Shown piece after piece: positions 28,637 through 40,027 of a stretch of 64,000 nt of DNA. The DNA comes from Paulownia fortunei. Taxonomy: Eukaryota; Streptophyta; Magnoliopsida; Lamiales; Paulowniaceae. The translations under genes were made by a program, and so were the position numbers. Under the pieces are notes generated by a model, which was given only the letters and a program-made list of their open reading frames with translations, was not told the DNA's origin and did no database searches. The first letter of the stretch is position 1. Each line of letters opens with the position of its first letter. The stretch is from contig CM033107.1 of assembly GCA_019321725.1 (NCBI GenBank), positions 26,155,445 to 26,219,444 on the forward strand, written 5' to 3'.

Positions 28637-29340
28637 GAACCAGTGCATTAGTCGTTCAAAGGAGAAAATATTATTCGGTTCTTGTGATTCTTGTAATACT
28701 CGAAAATACATTGGAAAATGGTCTTATTTAAAGAAAAGAAAAGATTAAATTACTTTGCTCATAAAAAGAGATTGCTGCGCACATATTACGTAAGATGTCT
28801 TATGTTCCATTTTGTCAAATTAATGTTTTATTAGGTAATTAATCTTATTTTATGTCATTATATTTCCAAACTTAATCAAAGATTCTAATGAGATACTTTC
28901 ATAAATCATTTGATTTAACAAAATGTTTAACTATAATCATTTTTTTGCAAATTTGGAGTTTGTTTTTAAAAACCGACTTCTTAAAGGGGCTTTGAGTAGA
29001 TATACTATTTCAAGAATTAAAAATAAAAAAGAAAAAGGTAAAATCCCACGACGGAGATTCAGATTGAAGCCGCCCTAAAATTCTTTCCCTCCCAAACTCC
29101 GGCGGCGTTCTTTTTAAACAGGCCGTGTGAGATGCCGCCACGTCAGCAGAACAAGTCGGTGCCAGCCCATTCTTAACTGTCACTGTAACTGTTATTCCAC
29201 CATTGTACAAGCCTATTCAGAATTCACCACCCAGGGGAAAAAAGAAAAGAAAGAAACTCTGTTTTTAATTAAAATAGAAAAAAAGATTGAGAACCCGTCA
29301 ACCCTCCCACGTCCTCCACTATTCTGTACCAGAATTCGAA
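28637..29340. other. Intergenic DNA upstream of SMR
   Basis: No gene is recognised. GC content rises from about 29040. The GCCACGTCAGC at 29137-29147 contains an ACGT core of the bZIP-binding type. Confidence 0.5.
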
Positions 29341-29547
29341 ATTCTTAATTAATTGCTCGCACAAATTTCTATATATACAATCCCAGTAACCGTTCATGCT
29401 CCGTCCTACATAAAATTCTGCAATTTTCTATGATCTGAGAAAAAAAAAAAAAAAAAGAGAGCTACTATAATAGAGCAGAGTACCGTACGTACGTCGCTAG
29501 GTTGTATAGCAGAAGAATAGTTATTCTTGGGAGTAAAAGTTTGTGAA
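29341..29547 (+). promoter_or_regulatory. SMR core promoter and 5' leader
   Basis: A TATA box (CTATATATAC, about 29369-29378) lies about 170 bases before the SMR start. A poly-A run (29441-29457) sits in the presumed leader. Confidence 0.6.
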
Positions 29548-29751
29548 ATGGAAGGGGAGAAAGGATGTACAACCCCGAAGAACCAGGAGTATCAGATACC
29601 AGCGACGCTGGTCTGTCCTCCGCCGCCAAAGAAGAAGAATCAGCTGCGAACGAAACGGGAGCCGCCAAAGAATGGATATTTCCAGTCGCCGGAGATTGAT
29701 AAATTCCTTGGTGGCGCTGCTCAAAGTAGAGAAGCTTGGGCTGAGTATTAA
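29548..29751 (+). CDS. SMR: SIAMESE-related cyclin-dependent kinase inhibitor
   Basis: Predicted 67-residue nuclear CDK inhibitor that would promote exit from mitosis and endoreduplication. ATG at 29548 gives MEGEKG, then the hallmark SMR block CTTPKNQEYQIPATLVCPPP followed by a PPKKK basic run. The C-terminal half carries YFQSPEIDKFL, a putative cyclin/CDK-contact segment. SMRs are usually small, intron-less and poorly conserved outside this block, as here. The gene sits between HAD and FHL homologues, matching the Arabidopsis neighbourhood that I recall for SMR4 (about At5g02220). The upstream in-frame GTG-type codon at 29527 is not needed. Family call is strong; orthology to a numbered SMR rests on synteny. 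Confidence 0.9.
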   Translation: MEGEKGCTTPKNQEYQIPATLVCPPPPKKKNQLRTKREPPKNGYFQSPEIDKFLGGAAQSREAWAEY

Positions 29752-30967
29752 TTCTTGCTGTGTTAGTATATGCATGGAAACTTAATTAATTTTGTGTCTT
29801 CTTTCTTTTTTTAATCAGATTTAGGAGGTGCAGTTGGGTAGTGGTTTAGGAATTAGGACATCTTAGGTTGTACTATATAAGTTTGTTCTCCTTTTTTCTT
29901 TTGTTTGTTGTTTCAGTTCTGAAGTAGTGAGGATTGAGGTTTCGTGGATTTTCAGTAGAGCATTTTCTTGCGTGTTCATGATCAGTTTCTCGCCGAATGA
30001 GAGTGAGAATAGCTGAGGTATGGTATTCAGCGTTTGTGTGATGAAAGCCAAAACAAAAATGAGTCTTATCAAACTTCCAATTCTTCAAAGCAAAAAAGAT
30101 TTTGGTTTTACTGCTGCTTCTTGAAAGGAAGCTTACAGAAAAAGGGATAAACGTCCTTTTGGCTCTTACATGCTCAGTAGTCTTTACTGTACATATGGAT
30201 GAAGGGGAGATGGAGGTGGTGGTGGTGGTTTGCAGAGGACTAACCGTTATAGCTGCTAGGCCTGCCACCCTTATCACCGTCTACTAACGCCATGGAGAAG
30301 CTGATAAAAAATCCACCAACCTTCACTCCCACAAGCACAATTATTGCTTTTTGAGATTAAATTGTTTGAGAAATCAAAACTATACTATTTATGAAAGTGT
30401 GAATCTTTGTGTGTTTGCTCCATTATTAAAAAGAGATATATACGCTTAAATTGAATTCAATTATGCCAGCAATATTGTGTTAATGGAAGACGAAGGCTAA
30501 AAAAAGAGTCATACATAAGTACTCTCTCTCTCTCTCTCTCTTTAAAAAATAAGTCCGACAAAACTTGGATTACCAATATATGCCAGCAATAATTGTGTTA
30601 ATGGAAGACGAAGGGAAAATGGGGTGAGTTTTGAAGGCCCAAATAACAGGAATATTCAGCGGGATTATCAGCTGGTTTTTTTAATATGGCCAGAGCTGCT
30701 TATGTGAAAATGCGATACAGAACATTCTAGAGGAAACTATTCGAAGAAAATCCTCCAACGAAAAAAAGAAATTGTGAAAATAGCAGCTGATGAAACTCCG
30801 TTTTTTTTATAAGCATCAATATCTATATTTGGTCATACAAAATAAAAATATAGTACAGGACAGATGAAATATAGATAAATTTTAAAGCTTTGTTCTTGGC
30901 GATCGTAATGGATACAGATGACATAAGTTATTTAAATATCTGCAGTCAGTAGCAATCATATGTTTTG
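29752..30967. other. SMR 3' region and spacer to FHL
   Basis: Likely holds the SMR 3' UTR. A 34-35 base segment (ATGCCAGCAATATTGTGTTA and onward) at 30463-30496 recurs at 30580-30614, and a (CT)n run lies at 30520-30541. A 134-residue minus-strand ORF (29873-30277) is Ser/Thr-rich with no recognisable motif and is not called. Confidence 0.5.
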
Positions 30968-32872
30968 CTACAGCATAAGCATAGAAAAGTACTGCTCAAA
31001 CTCCTTATCAATTGTTTGTTTCTTGCCTTCTTGCTGAGCTTCTGCACCCAAAAAAGAACATGAAAAGCTTTTAACACAATTTTGATCAGAAAGGGAATTA
31101 AAAAATGTCTTATAAAAAAAATTAAGTTACCTTGATTAACAGACCACCTTCCAGATGAAAGAACGAAATTACTGGGAGCTACCCCATTTGAGTAGAGCAG
31201 ATTCTCAAGTTCCTTATCTGTACATTGCTCCATGCCATCATTTCTGTATTCTGAGCAGCTGCAATCAGCATGACTTCCAAATTCTCCGAGGTGCCCCTCA
31301 TAATTCAAAGGTGGATGCAATCCATATTGATAATGGGGGCAATCAAGTTGTTCACTGATGGATAATGACTCTGGTTCACTTGAACTTGACGTTGTCAATG
31401 ATCTACACTCTGAAGAGTAAAGACCGATCTCAGAAGACGTGCCAGCCCAACTAGCAGATGAAGTAGATGGCTCGTCAGATGCACATATTTCTGGATATCC
31501 AAGATCAGTTTTAGCTTCATCATCAGTAGACATGATAGAGTCTGCATTACAGTGAAAGCTATTGCTATCTTTTGCAGATTCTGGATCTGATTCACCTCCT
31601 CTAGCAAATTTGTCATTTTCTACCTTCTTTGGCTTGGTGCTGGAACCCGGTGAAGAATCACATTCCAGGCTTTGACCCCAACAAATATGCTTGGGCAAAG
31701 GCATTTCTAGCAGCTCATCTTGCAATTTCCTTTTCTTGTTCAAGTAAGCAATATTGCTGGTATCCAAAACTCTATTAGATTTAAAATTGGTTACAGAAAC
31801 TACATATTTACCAAGAATAGACACCAACAGAAGTTATTGACTAGTAAGAAAAATTTCAGGGATGCGTTAAGGATGTTACAAACAGGTCATGCGAGGTGGT
31901 CAAAGGGAATGAAAGCAAAAAGCTATAAGCTTCAAAACATGCATGTTTCTCTTATCCAATAAACATAAACACCATATTAAAGCCATGATAACAAGATTGG
32001 TTGCTATCAGGTGAATGAAATAAAACCCTGTACATGGACAAAGGGTTTAAATAAAATGCGTCGAACGCCACCATCTAGACTACACACTTCATAATCCAAA
32101 ATACACTCCACAATAACTGCCAAAGCAGAGCAAGCAGCCAACTATTTATAACACCCACCACCAAGAATGTATGTTTATACCATGCATAAACTGACAGAAA
32201 ACAACAACATTTTGGGCTTGATGGGCCTTCAATCGAAAAGATAGTCGAATGTATTGAGAAGTAACTATCTTCAGCTTCATCTGCGTGAAACAGCATGAAG
32301 TAATTAGATTAACTCATTATTCTCACCCTACAAGCACACACATATAAGGTCTTGTAGCATCTCTTAAACCCACAAATAATTGTTCCAGGCAAACAGAACC
32401 CACCGAATAGGTAATAGCATTCACTTTCCCCTAAATCCGTTTCCTCATCACTGCAATTTTTTTTTGGTATCACCACATTGATTTATTAAAGGCACAACTT
32501 TGAATAGATAATCATAAAAATCAAAATCTTCCAATCCCTCTCCTTAGAATACACATCAGGAAGTCAATACACATATTCTTCCTTAAGAAATCCATCTTTC
32601 TTTTTCCATCCAAGAAAAGATCCTACTTTTGTATTCTTTTTCCATCCAAGCAAATCCTAAGTACTCACTACTCATAGCTAACCAACTTTTATGCTTACAT
32701 GATCACAACACAACATAATCAAGAAAGAAGAAACTATTATAAGGCCATGATGAAGCAAATAAACAAAATTCCAAATCAAGAAACAGATATTGAATTACAA
32801 GCAACACAAAATATGAATAATCAAGAAAATTCACCTGTTTATTCCAGCTGGGCTGCCCGTACTTCCCTCCAT
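30968..32872 (-). CDS. FHL: FHY1/FHL-type phytochrome A nuclear-import partner
   Basis: Shuttle protein that carries light-activated phytochrome A into the nucleus. Three exons: 32872-32835, 31771-31131, 31041-30968, encoding about 250 residues. The short first exon gives MEGSTGSPAGIN. The NLS KKRKLQ and the leucine-containing export-like ELLEMPLPKH follow at about 24-36. The middle is acidic, Ser-rich and poorly conserved. The C-terminus is the diagnostic phyA-binding block: SSGRWSVNQ, then KQTIDKEFEQYFSMLML at the very end. The protein is longer than Arabidopsis FHY1 (202) or FHL (181), all of it in the low-complexity middle. A CACGCGC site lies about 220 bases upstream of the ATG. Function is inferred from the two conserved termini, which are complete. 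Confidence 0.92.
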
Positions 32873-34362
32873 TATGATCTGCAAAGAAAGATGCTAACTG
32901 GCTTTTCTTTTTCTCCCCTCCACAAGTAAAGACTGAAGAGGGAGAGTATAAAGCTTCCAACAGTTGGTCTGATAAATGAAATCAACAGAAACCTGTGACT
33001 CTGACAGGAGAGTGGGGGTGTGATGGTACCATATGACTTTTACTAAGTTATGGCCCGTTGGTTTATCCAAGGATCAAGTTGCTCGCAGTCACGCGCTTGT
33101 TGGAGTTTGTTTGGCTTGGTTCTGAATTCTGTTTTATGCGTGAGGAATAGACTCCTGATAAGCAAGAGTAGATTAAAATGGCTTTTGAGGCTAGTAGGAA
33201 TTAAGGATGATAAAGTGTGTGGATTTAAATTCGAATTTTATATGAGATGAATTTTAATTATAAATGAATTTAGATTGATTTTTTTTTTTTTAAATTTAAT
33301 TGACCCAATCTGTTTATTTTTTTATTTTTAAAAAATTATTATAAAAAAATTATATGATATTTTTTGAAAAAAAATAAAAAAAAAGTATTATCTTAAAAAA
33401 AAATTATAAAATAGGCCATTATGTCTAACAAGATCACGCACGATCCCAATTCGATTCATTTTCATTCTTATTAGGAATGACCATTTGAAATCCACAACCA
33501 CTTTATATGTTTATTTTTAGTAATTTATATTTCATTAATTTTGAGTATATATTTAATTTTTTTTATTTATAGTAAATATTTTATATAAAATACAAAATAT
33601 AATATGATATTAGAATAGAATACCAAAATACTTGTCATGGTGGTCCTTCTCTTGTTTATCCTAAAGCCCTTCGTTTGATATATCTTCTCCAATTTATATG
33701 TATATATATATATATGTGTGTGTGTAAATATATTATAAATATATATGACCATGCTGCAAAACATTGTACAAAACGCCAACGCATTAAAAATGAAACTGCA
33801 ACTAGGATAAGGTAATGGATATAGTACAAGTACGACAGATTCGTCTGGATTGCACGTGATTGGATAACCTTAAAAAAAGTTTACGACCCAAGCCATTATG
33901 TACTCGCATTTGAAAAAGACCTGACACAAACTCACTAGTCAAACTGCAAGTTTTTTGTTTTTTTTTATTAAATTTATTATTTTTAATGTAAAATCAACTT
34001 TACTTGCAACTTGTGTTTGTTATGGCATATTGCCTTTAAACATTGGCAGCAACCCATATGTAGTTGTTTCCAACAGCCTACCTTCAACTTCCTATGGTTG
34101 TGAATCGATCATGAATGTTTGTTGGTTGAAGGCACTAAAAATAATAATTGTCTTTGACAACTAAACAAGGTGGCCATTTAGGACTGCAAAAGGGGGCAAA
34201 AATTGGCTACAAATTCACTTTACTTTCTCCGAAGTTACATACTACGAGGTTCTTTCTTTTCTCTGATACGGTAAAACTAAAAATGAGAAAGAATGAAAAA
34301 TAAACTCTAGAAAAAAAAAAATAAAAAAATAAAGTAACATTATCAAGAAGTGGAGTTTCCAG
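32873..34362. other. FHL promoter and spacer to laccase
   Basis: The FHL promoter occupies the first few hundred bases. The rest is AT-rich with homopolymers and a TA/TG repeat (33699-33725). No gene is recognised. Confidence 0.5.
33090..33096 (+). promoter_or_regulatory. FHY3/FAR1-type binding site (CACGCGC) upstream of FHL
   Basis: The exact heptamer CACGCGC lies 218 bases upstream of the FHL start codon. In Arabidopsis FHY3 and FAR1 bind this motif in the FHY1 and FHL promoters. A single heptamer can occur by chance; position and gene identity make it credible. I saw no ACGT element (HY5 site) next to it. Confidence 0.6.
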
Positions 34363-36717
34363 TTAACATTTCGGAAGATCCGAAGGTGGAGGCGGCAGCT
34401 TCTGATTCCGGCGCTTTCCGTCCATCACAATCCAAGCCATTTTCAGTCCCCAGCTTGTATGCACTTCCAAGTGACAATGCATGAACCATACACCTATGCC
34501 ATTCATCAAGAATCAAGCTTATTACTCCTATATAATAATTCTTGAGGCAATGTACCTTATTTTGACATCAAATTATTTTTTTTGTATATACAATGGAATA
34601 TACCTGGATTATCTGCTAGGAAGCGAATTGCGACCCAACCCCCGGATGGCACCCCAACAGTGTTCCTCTCAGCCGGATCAGCCAAATTGAACTTGGCTGG
34701 ATCTTTATTCGGGTTGAAATTCCCAAAGCCCTGGCCCAACACAAAGAAGTTGAAGCCATGGAGGTGAAGGGGGTGGCTTTCTGCACCAATTATGCTGGTG
34801 TCCTGCATCACCAGCTCAACACTAGTATTAAATGGCAGCACCACCACTTTCGTGCCGCTACTTACCATAATGTTGCTGGGCGGGTTGCCCGTGTAATTGA
34901 ATTTGAATGACGGGTTGGCTGGAAAATCAGTGGTGTAAATTCCTTTTGATTGGTTGAAGAAGTGGGCTTGAAGCATGGCCGTGTTTGGCATCACAAATGA
35001 CACATTGTTAACAGAAGCGGCCAGCATTGTGTTGTTTGGGCCTTGGCAGGTTTGGTTTGGATTGGAGCACGGGCTCAGGCCTAGACCAACTGTGAAGAAA
35101 AATCGCCTGTCGACTTTTTGTGGGACTTTTGCTAGGAACTTCGAATTAGCCAAGCTCCGGATTTTTTTGTTGAATTTCGTGGCAAATGTTGTGTCATTGA
35201 ATAATGGAAGTTTTGGTTTTAAGAGGGGAAGTTTGTTAATTTTATTGGTTTTGTTTGAAGGGAGATGGTATTCTAGGATTCCTGCAGTGGTTGAATTATC
35301 AAATGCAGCAGGGCCTGTGGCATAAGGCCTGGCAGCCATGAGATACGTCGCGTTTGGGTGATGTTTTTTAGTCTTGAGGAGTACATTTGTTGTCTGGCCA
35401 GGAGTGATAAGAACTGTATTGGTTTTGAATGGTTTCACATACACAGCATCAGCTTCAACAACTGTCAGGTTGTGGTCAGCAATGCTGAAGAAAAGCTCGT
35501 CGTTGAGTGCAGCGTTGATCAATCTCAGCAGGTATGTTTTCCCTGGATTCACCTTCAGTTTGAAGGTATCTGCAATATAAAGAAGATCAAAGAAAAGGAA
35601 AAAAAAAATGAACATTCCGTTTAATTGACAAACTGTTTTTAAATTGATGGTGTGATCAAGAATTTTTCCTTTTCTTAAACATGTATCTGTTTGGTTATTG
35701 GATTGGTGTTCACCTTTGGCTGAACAGTTGTATAAGAGTCCTGGAAGGCCATTAACGGTGAAGGCATCAGAAATATTTGGGGCTCCTCCTGTTTGTAGAG
35801 CTTGATTAATAATTGTCTCTGTATCTGCCTTCCACCATTCACCTACAATCCAAGCACAAAAAGGAATATAACAGGGCAATCATTTTTCCCAATCATGAGT
35901 AATAATGACTTTGAAGGGACAATTTCAGTTAAATAATCAAGCCCTTTTACCAAAAATGATGGGGACTTCTTTGTAGGGTTGTGGGAATGGATAGGGGACT
36001 CCACGTTTCGGTAGGATGACTATAGGTCCGTAGAGTGTAACTCTAAGCCATGAAATATGGGCATGCCAAAACAAGGTTCCCCTTTGGCCAGTAACAGTGA
36101 AATTGTACACATAGCTTTGCCCTGTCTGAATCGGGCATTGGGTGATATATGCTGGTCCATCCGCCCACCCACTCCTCAGCTGCCTGACTCCATGCCTGTC
36201 AATTTGCGCATATATATCATAATGACTATAATTGTGTTCAACATTAACCTTAATCTTCAAGAGTATTTAAGATTGGTTATGTTACCAATGAATAGAGACA
36301 TTGTACCGAACATGGTTAACTACTTTAACTGTGACCCTGTCTCCTTCTCTTGCAGTGATAGTAGGCCCTGGAAATTGGCCATTGACAGTCACAATGCTCT
36401 TCGTTTGGCACAACCTTGTAACACTTTGCATTTTGATCTGTATTCATGCATGGATAAGAAGACATCAACAACTGAAAATATGAGCGAAAACATACTGAAA
36501 AGAGTGCAGATTTTTGTACTAAAATCATCTCTACCTCTGCACATGGTGAAAAAAAATGCAAATTACGTAAGAGAAACAGATATATTGACTTGTTATATCA
36601 CTCATTACATACATCAAATTTGTAGTGCCTCGTTATGCCTGAATGCTTCGATAGTGCTAGCTCGACTAGAAGGCAGAAAGTGGTCATGACAAAGATCAGA
36701 AGCTTGAGAGAAATCAT
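34363..36717 (-). CDS. LAC12: Laccase, LAC12/LAC5-type (copy A)
   Basis: Secreted multicopper oxidase that oxidises monolignols in the cell wall. Six exons: 36717-36613, 36437-36286, 36195-35951, 35842-35714, 35569-34604, 34493-34363; 575 residues ending DLPKC. A signal peptide ([20 protein letters not shown]) is followed by the conserved GITRHYKFD. Copper ligands are present: IHWHG (split by intron 2), [18 protein letters not shown] and [12 protein letters not shown] (exon 6). Many N-x-S/T sequons fit an apoplastic glycoprotein. Length is normal and there is no disruption. Exons 2 to 6 have the same lengths as those of the neighbour at 40028. A TATA box (CTATAAATATAT) lies at about 36821-36832. 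Carries a miR397-like site in exon 5. Confidence 0.95.
35500..35520 (-). promoter_or_regulatory. miR397-like target site in laccase A exon 5
   Basis: The plus strand over these 21 bases matches the conserved miR397a sequence (as I remember it) except at miRNA positions 3 and 21, so the laccase mRNA is nearly complementary. The region encodes LINAALND, the place where miR397 pairs in known laccases. Positions 2-13 pair with one mismatch, and positions 10-11 pair, so cleavage is plausible. Confidence 0.75.
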
Positions 36718-39700
36718 TTTTACTTTGATTCAATTGATATGTCTGTTGGGAAAGAAATGCTGCAGATAGGGCAGATTTTTGAGTTGCTAAGATGGCTTGA
36801 AACTAGAGGCATTCAAGAACATATATTTATAGTGTCTTATAGGACATAGTGTGTGCGTCAATTTCCTTTGGTAATTAGGGAGAGTGGTAATAATCACAAC
36901 ATAGATCTGATAACAGATTCAATGTTGACCTGACTAGGCTGTTGCTCCAACTCTACTTTGGAGTGATATCCAAGTGAGATTATGATCAGATTATGAGGAT
37001 TTCTTGAGAAGTCCTAAATACCCTTTTTAAAATATTTACAGTTTCTTCCTTGACTAATTAATTATGATGAAATTCTGCTGAAAATTGATGAATATGCTAT
37101 AAAATTCTCATAGTTATGTTATGCTTAATAATATCATAGTTATATTTTCGTAAATATATTTAATTAGTTGGGGAATCAATTATAATACAAGTTGTTATTA
37201 TTTTTATATATCATGAGCAGCAGTTTGGAAAATGGTTGCCCGGTAGCCTTCAATCCCCTTCAGGCAACCGTTTAAACTTGGTAATCAAGAAATAATGGAC
37301 TAGAGCTAACTGCTAACCCCCATTTCGTTGGCTGTCGGGGTTTGAAATTTTGGGTTCCAACTCTGGCTTCTTTCTGGTGTGGAAAATATAAGCACGTTTA
37401 TGTTAACTCATGTCAAAATTTCTTTTTCAAGAAAACTGTCTTTAACCCCATCCCATTTGCACTTAAAAAGTTTTTTTTTTTTTTATCATTTTTGCTAAGA
37501 GAAAAAAGAGACAAAATAACGAATGTATAATATATTCTCATTTTACGGCAAATTCGTAAAGAATTAATTATTATTTTGTTTTCTTTATAAAAATTGTTGT
37601 GTTAATATAAAATACTTTTAAATATATACAACTTAATGCATTAAAATCCTTATAAAAGAAGATTGTTATTATTTGAAAAGTGATGGGATAAATAAACTTA
37701 TCGTTACTATGCGGTTTAACTTTCTTTTAGTTATTAAAATTATTGTATTTCTTTAATGATATCATCTAAAGGTAGTTTTATTCTTCTGAGTGATGGATAC
37801 ATAAGAGAACTTTGTCTATAAAGATAAAGATATAATTTAATTTAAATAATAACATAATTAGATATCTTTGTATTTCTTTTAATTCTTCAACATTGGATGA
37901 CACATTTTGTTCTTATCTACTCTCAATGTAAATACATACATACATAAATTCATACTTGCTTTTACATTCATACTTATTTGAGATTAATTCAATTTCTCTT
38001 TAGTAATACTTTTCTTTGTTAATATTTTTCTAAACATGTTTTAGGGAAGCTTATTATATATCTTTGTAAAACAAACATGTTTTTTTCCATTCGGTATATT
38101 TATATGTTTTTCAATTTACCAATTAAAAATATAATTTTAAATCTTTTAATAATGTTATTTTAGTCATCACAACAAAAATAAAAACATAAAACTTCAATTT
38201 ATTCATATTTTTTTATAGTAGAGACATAGATATAGATATGTGGTAGGCGAAACTTAATTTTTAACAGGAAATGATAGGAACATAATACTGCAAATTAAAT
38301 ATTTTTTCTCCATTTTTTTGAACTTGATTCCTAATCTATGCTAGTTGATATATAGACAACCATAAATAAAAATATCCATGCAATCAAACCTCAACAACCA
38401 TAGTACCACCAGTTTTGACGATAACTATGCGGCGCTGTGTATCATGATAGTGAGATTGTTGGAAATAAATAATTAAAAACTACAAAAAATCTATAGTTTA
38501 TTCCCAATACTAAGATTGCCAAAAAAAAAAAAAAACACAGTTCAGACTAAAAGTCTAAGATCTTAAAGTCAGGATATATATTCTAATTAAATACACATTT
38601 AAAATAAAAGACATTATTGATTTTTTATTCCTTTTGTTTTTCCTCCTTCGGAGGTTTCAATAAAAAAACGCAAAAGAAAGAAGAACAACATGAAACATAA
38701 TTGTCGTTCTTCTTCCCTCTCTTATACTAATAAAAAGAATGTTAGCAACGGTAGAACGGTTGAAAAATTTTCTTTGAGTATCGAGTTTGAATTATAGTGA
38801 ATATAGAGGTTATGACGCGTTTGTATTGTTCGTTTGATGATTCCTGTGAAAAAAAATTTATTCAAATTCTGATATAGAAATTATAATACGCCAGCAATTC
38901 AATTATATATAAATTATATTATTGTATTTACTTTAAAGACGAATCGGGGAAAAATAAAATAAGAAAGTTGATAAACTAGAATTAGTAGAGCGAATAAGGT
39001 GACCACTAACAGAATTGGTGTTGTTTGTTAATCCACCATAACCTGTCGCAAGCATTAGGTCCAGAAAAGTTGGGCTTTTCTTTGTACCCAAAATGAAAAG
39101 GTATTGGGCTCTTGGTTCAGGCTTTCAACCCCAAATGATTTGACCCAAATAAGCCCAAATTATTCACAGCGCTTGATCAAAATTAGATATTGGCAAAGCT
39201 AAACTTTTTATTTTTCTATTTTTTGCCCTTTCAATTCATTGTTATCAAGTATATTTATGTCGAGGACAGTAATTTACTTTTTATTTTTTACTTTGTTCTT
39301 CGTAGTAAAGTATTACTACAACGTTAGACAATTGACAACTAAACTTCACCGCATTCAGAAAACAGTTTTTTCATGAATAAAAGTGAATTTATAAAATTCT
39401 CATATGAGGAAAATTTTGGATCCCATTATTTATCAAAAATAACAAATTAAACATATTTCTTGGCTATTAAACTTGTCAAAATTAGTATGATGACAAAATA
39501 CCGTTACTTGCCCTTAATATATATAATTAACTATTAATTTAACATTGTTACTTGATGCCTTTCATTAAATATATAAGTATCTCCAGTATTAAAAGATAAA
39601 GAGCCCCCAAGCAATTTTAAAGCTATAGCACAAGAGAAGATGTGGTGAAGAATATTAATTTATAATACATGGAGTCATTATATTTTTGCTTGCTGAAATG

Positions 39701-40027
39701 ACGAAGATATACAAGTGTGTTCAGCATATAATGAACTGATTAAGTTTTATTAAGAAAATGTAAAATTGAACGATACAAAACAGAGTCGTTCACTTTATTG
39801 AAACTCATTGAACATTACAAAAGACTACACAAAGTGGTCGCCAGTAGTCTCAATTGTACATAATTGGACAAAATCATAACAGAAGAAAGAAACAACGAAG
39901 TCAATGCTGCAAAACTGGGAGAGACCAGTCAGCTCAGTTGTGTTAACAAAAGAAAACCAAGCAAGAAACAGAAAAAATAATAAAAAAATTCAGGGCCATT
40001 TTTGAGGAGAAGAAGAAGAAAATAATA
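36718..40027. other. Spacer between the two laccases
   Basis: Holds the promoter of copy A (first few hundred bases) and AT-rich DNA. Several TGGGCT/GGCCCA-like motifs lie at 39068-39160. Homopolymer runs are frequent. No coding region is recognised. Confidence 0.5.

Noticed and set aside
29873..30277. 134-residue minus-strand ORF beside SMR
   Set aside because: Thr/Ser-rich shadow of what looks like the SMR 3' UTR; no recognisable family.
36057..36689. 210-residue plus-strand ORF over laccase A
   Set aside because: Antisense shadow of laccase exons 1-3 and their introns.
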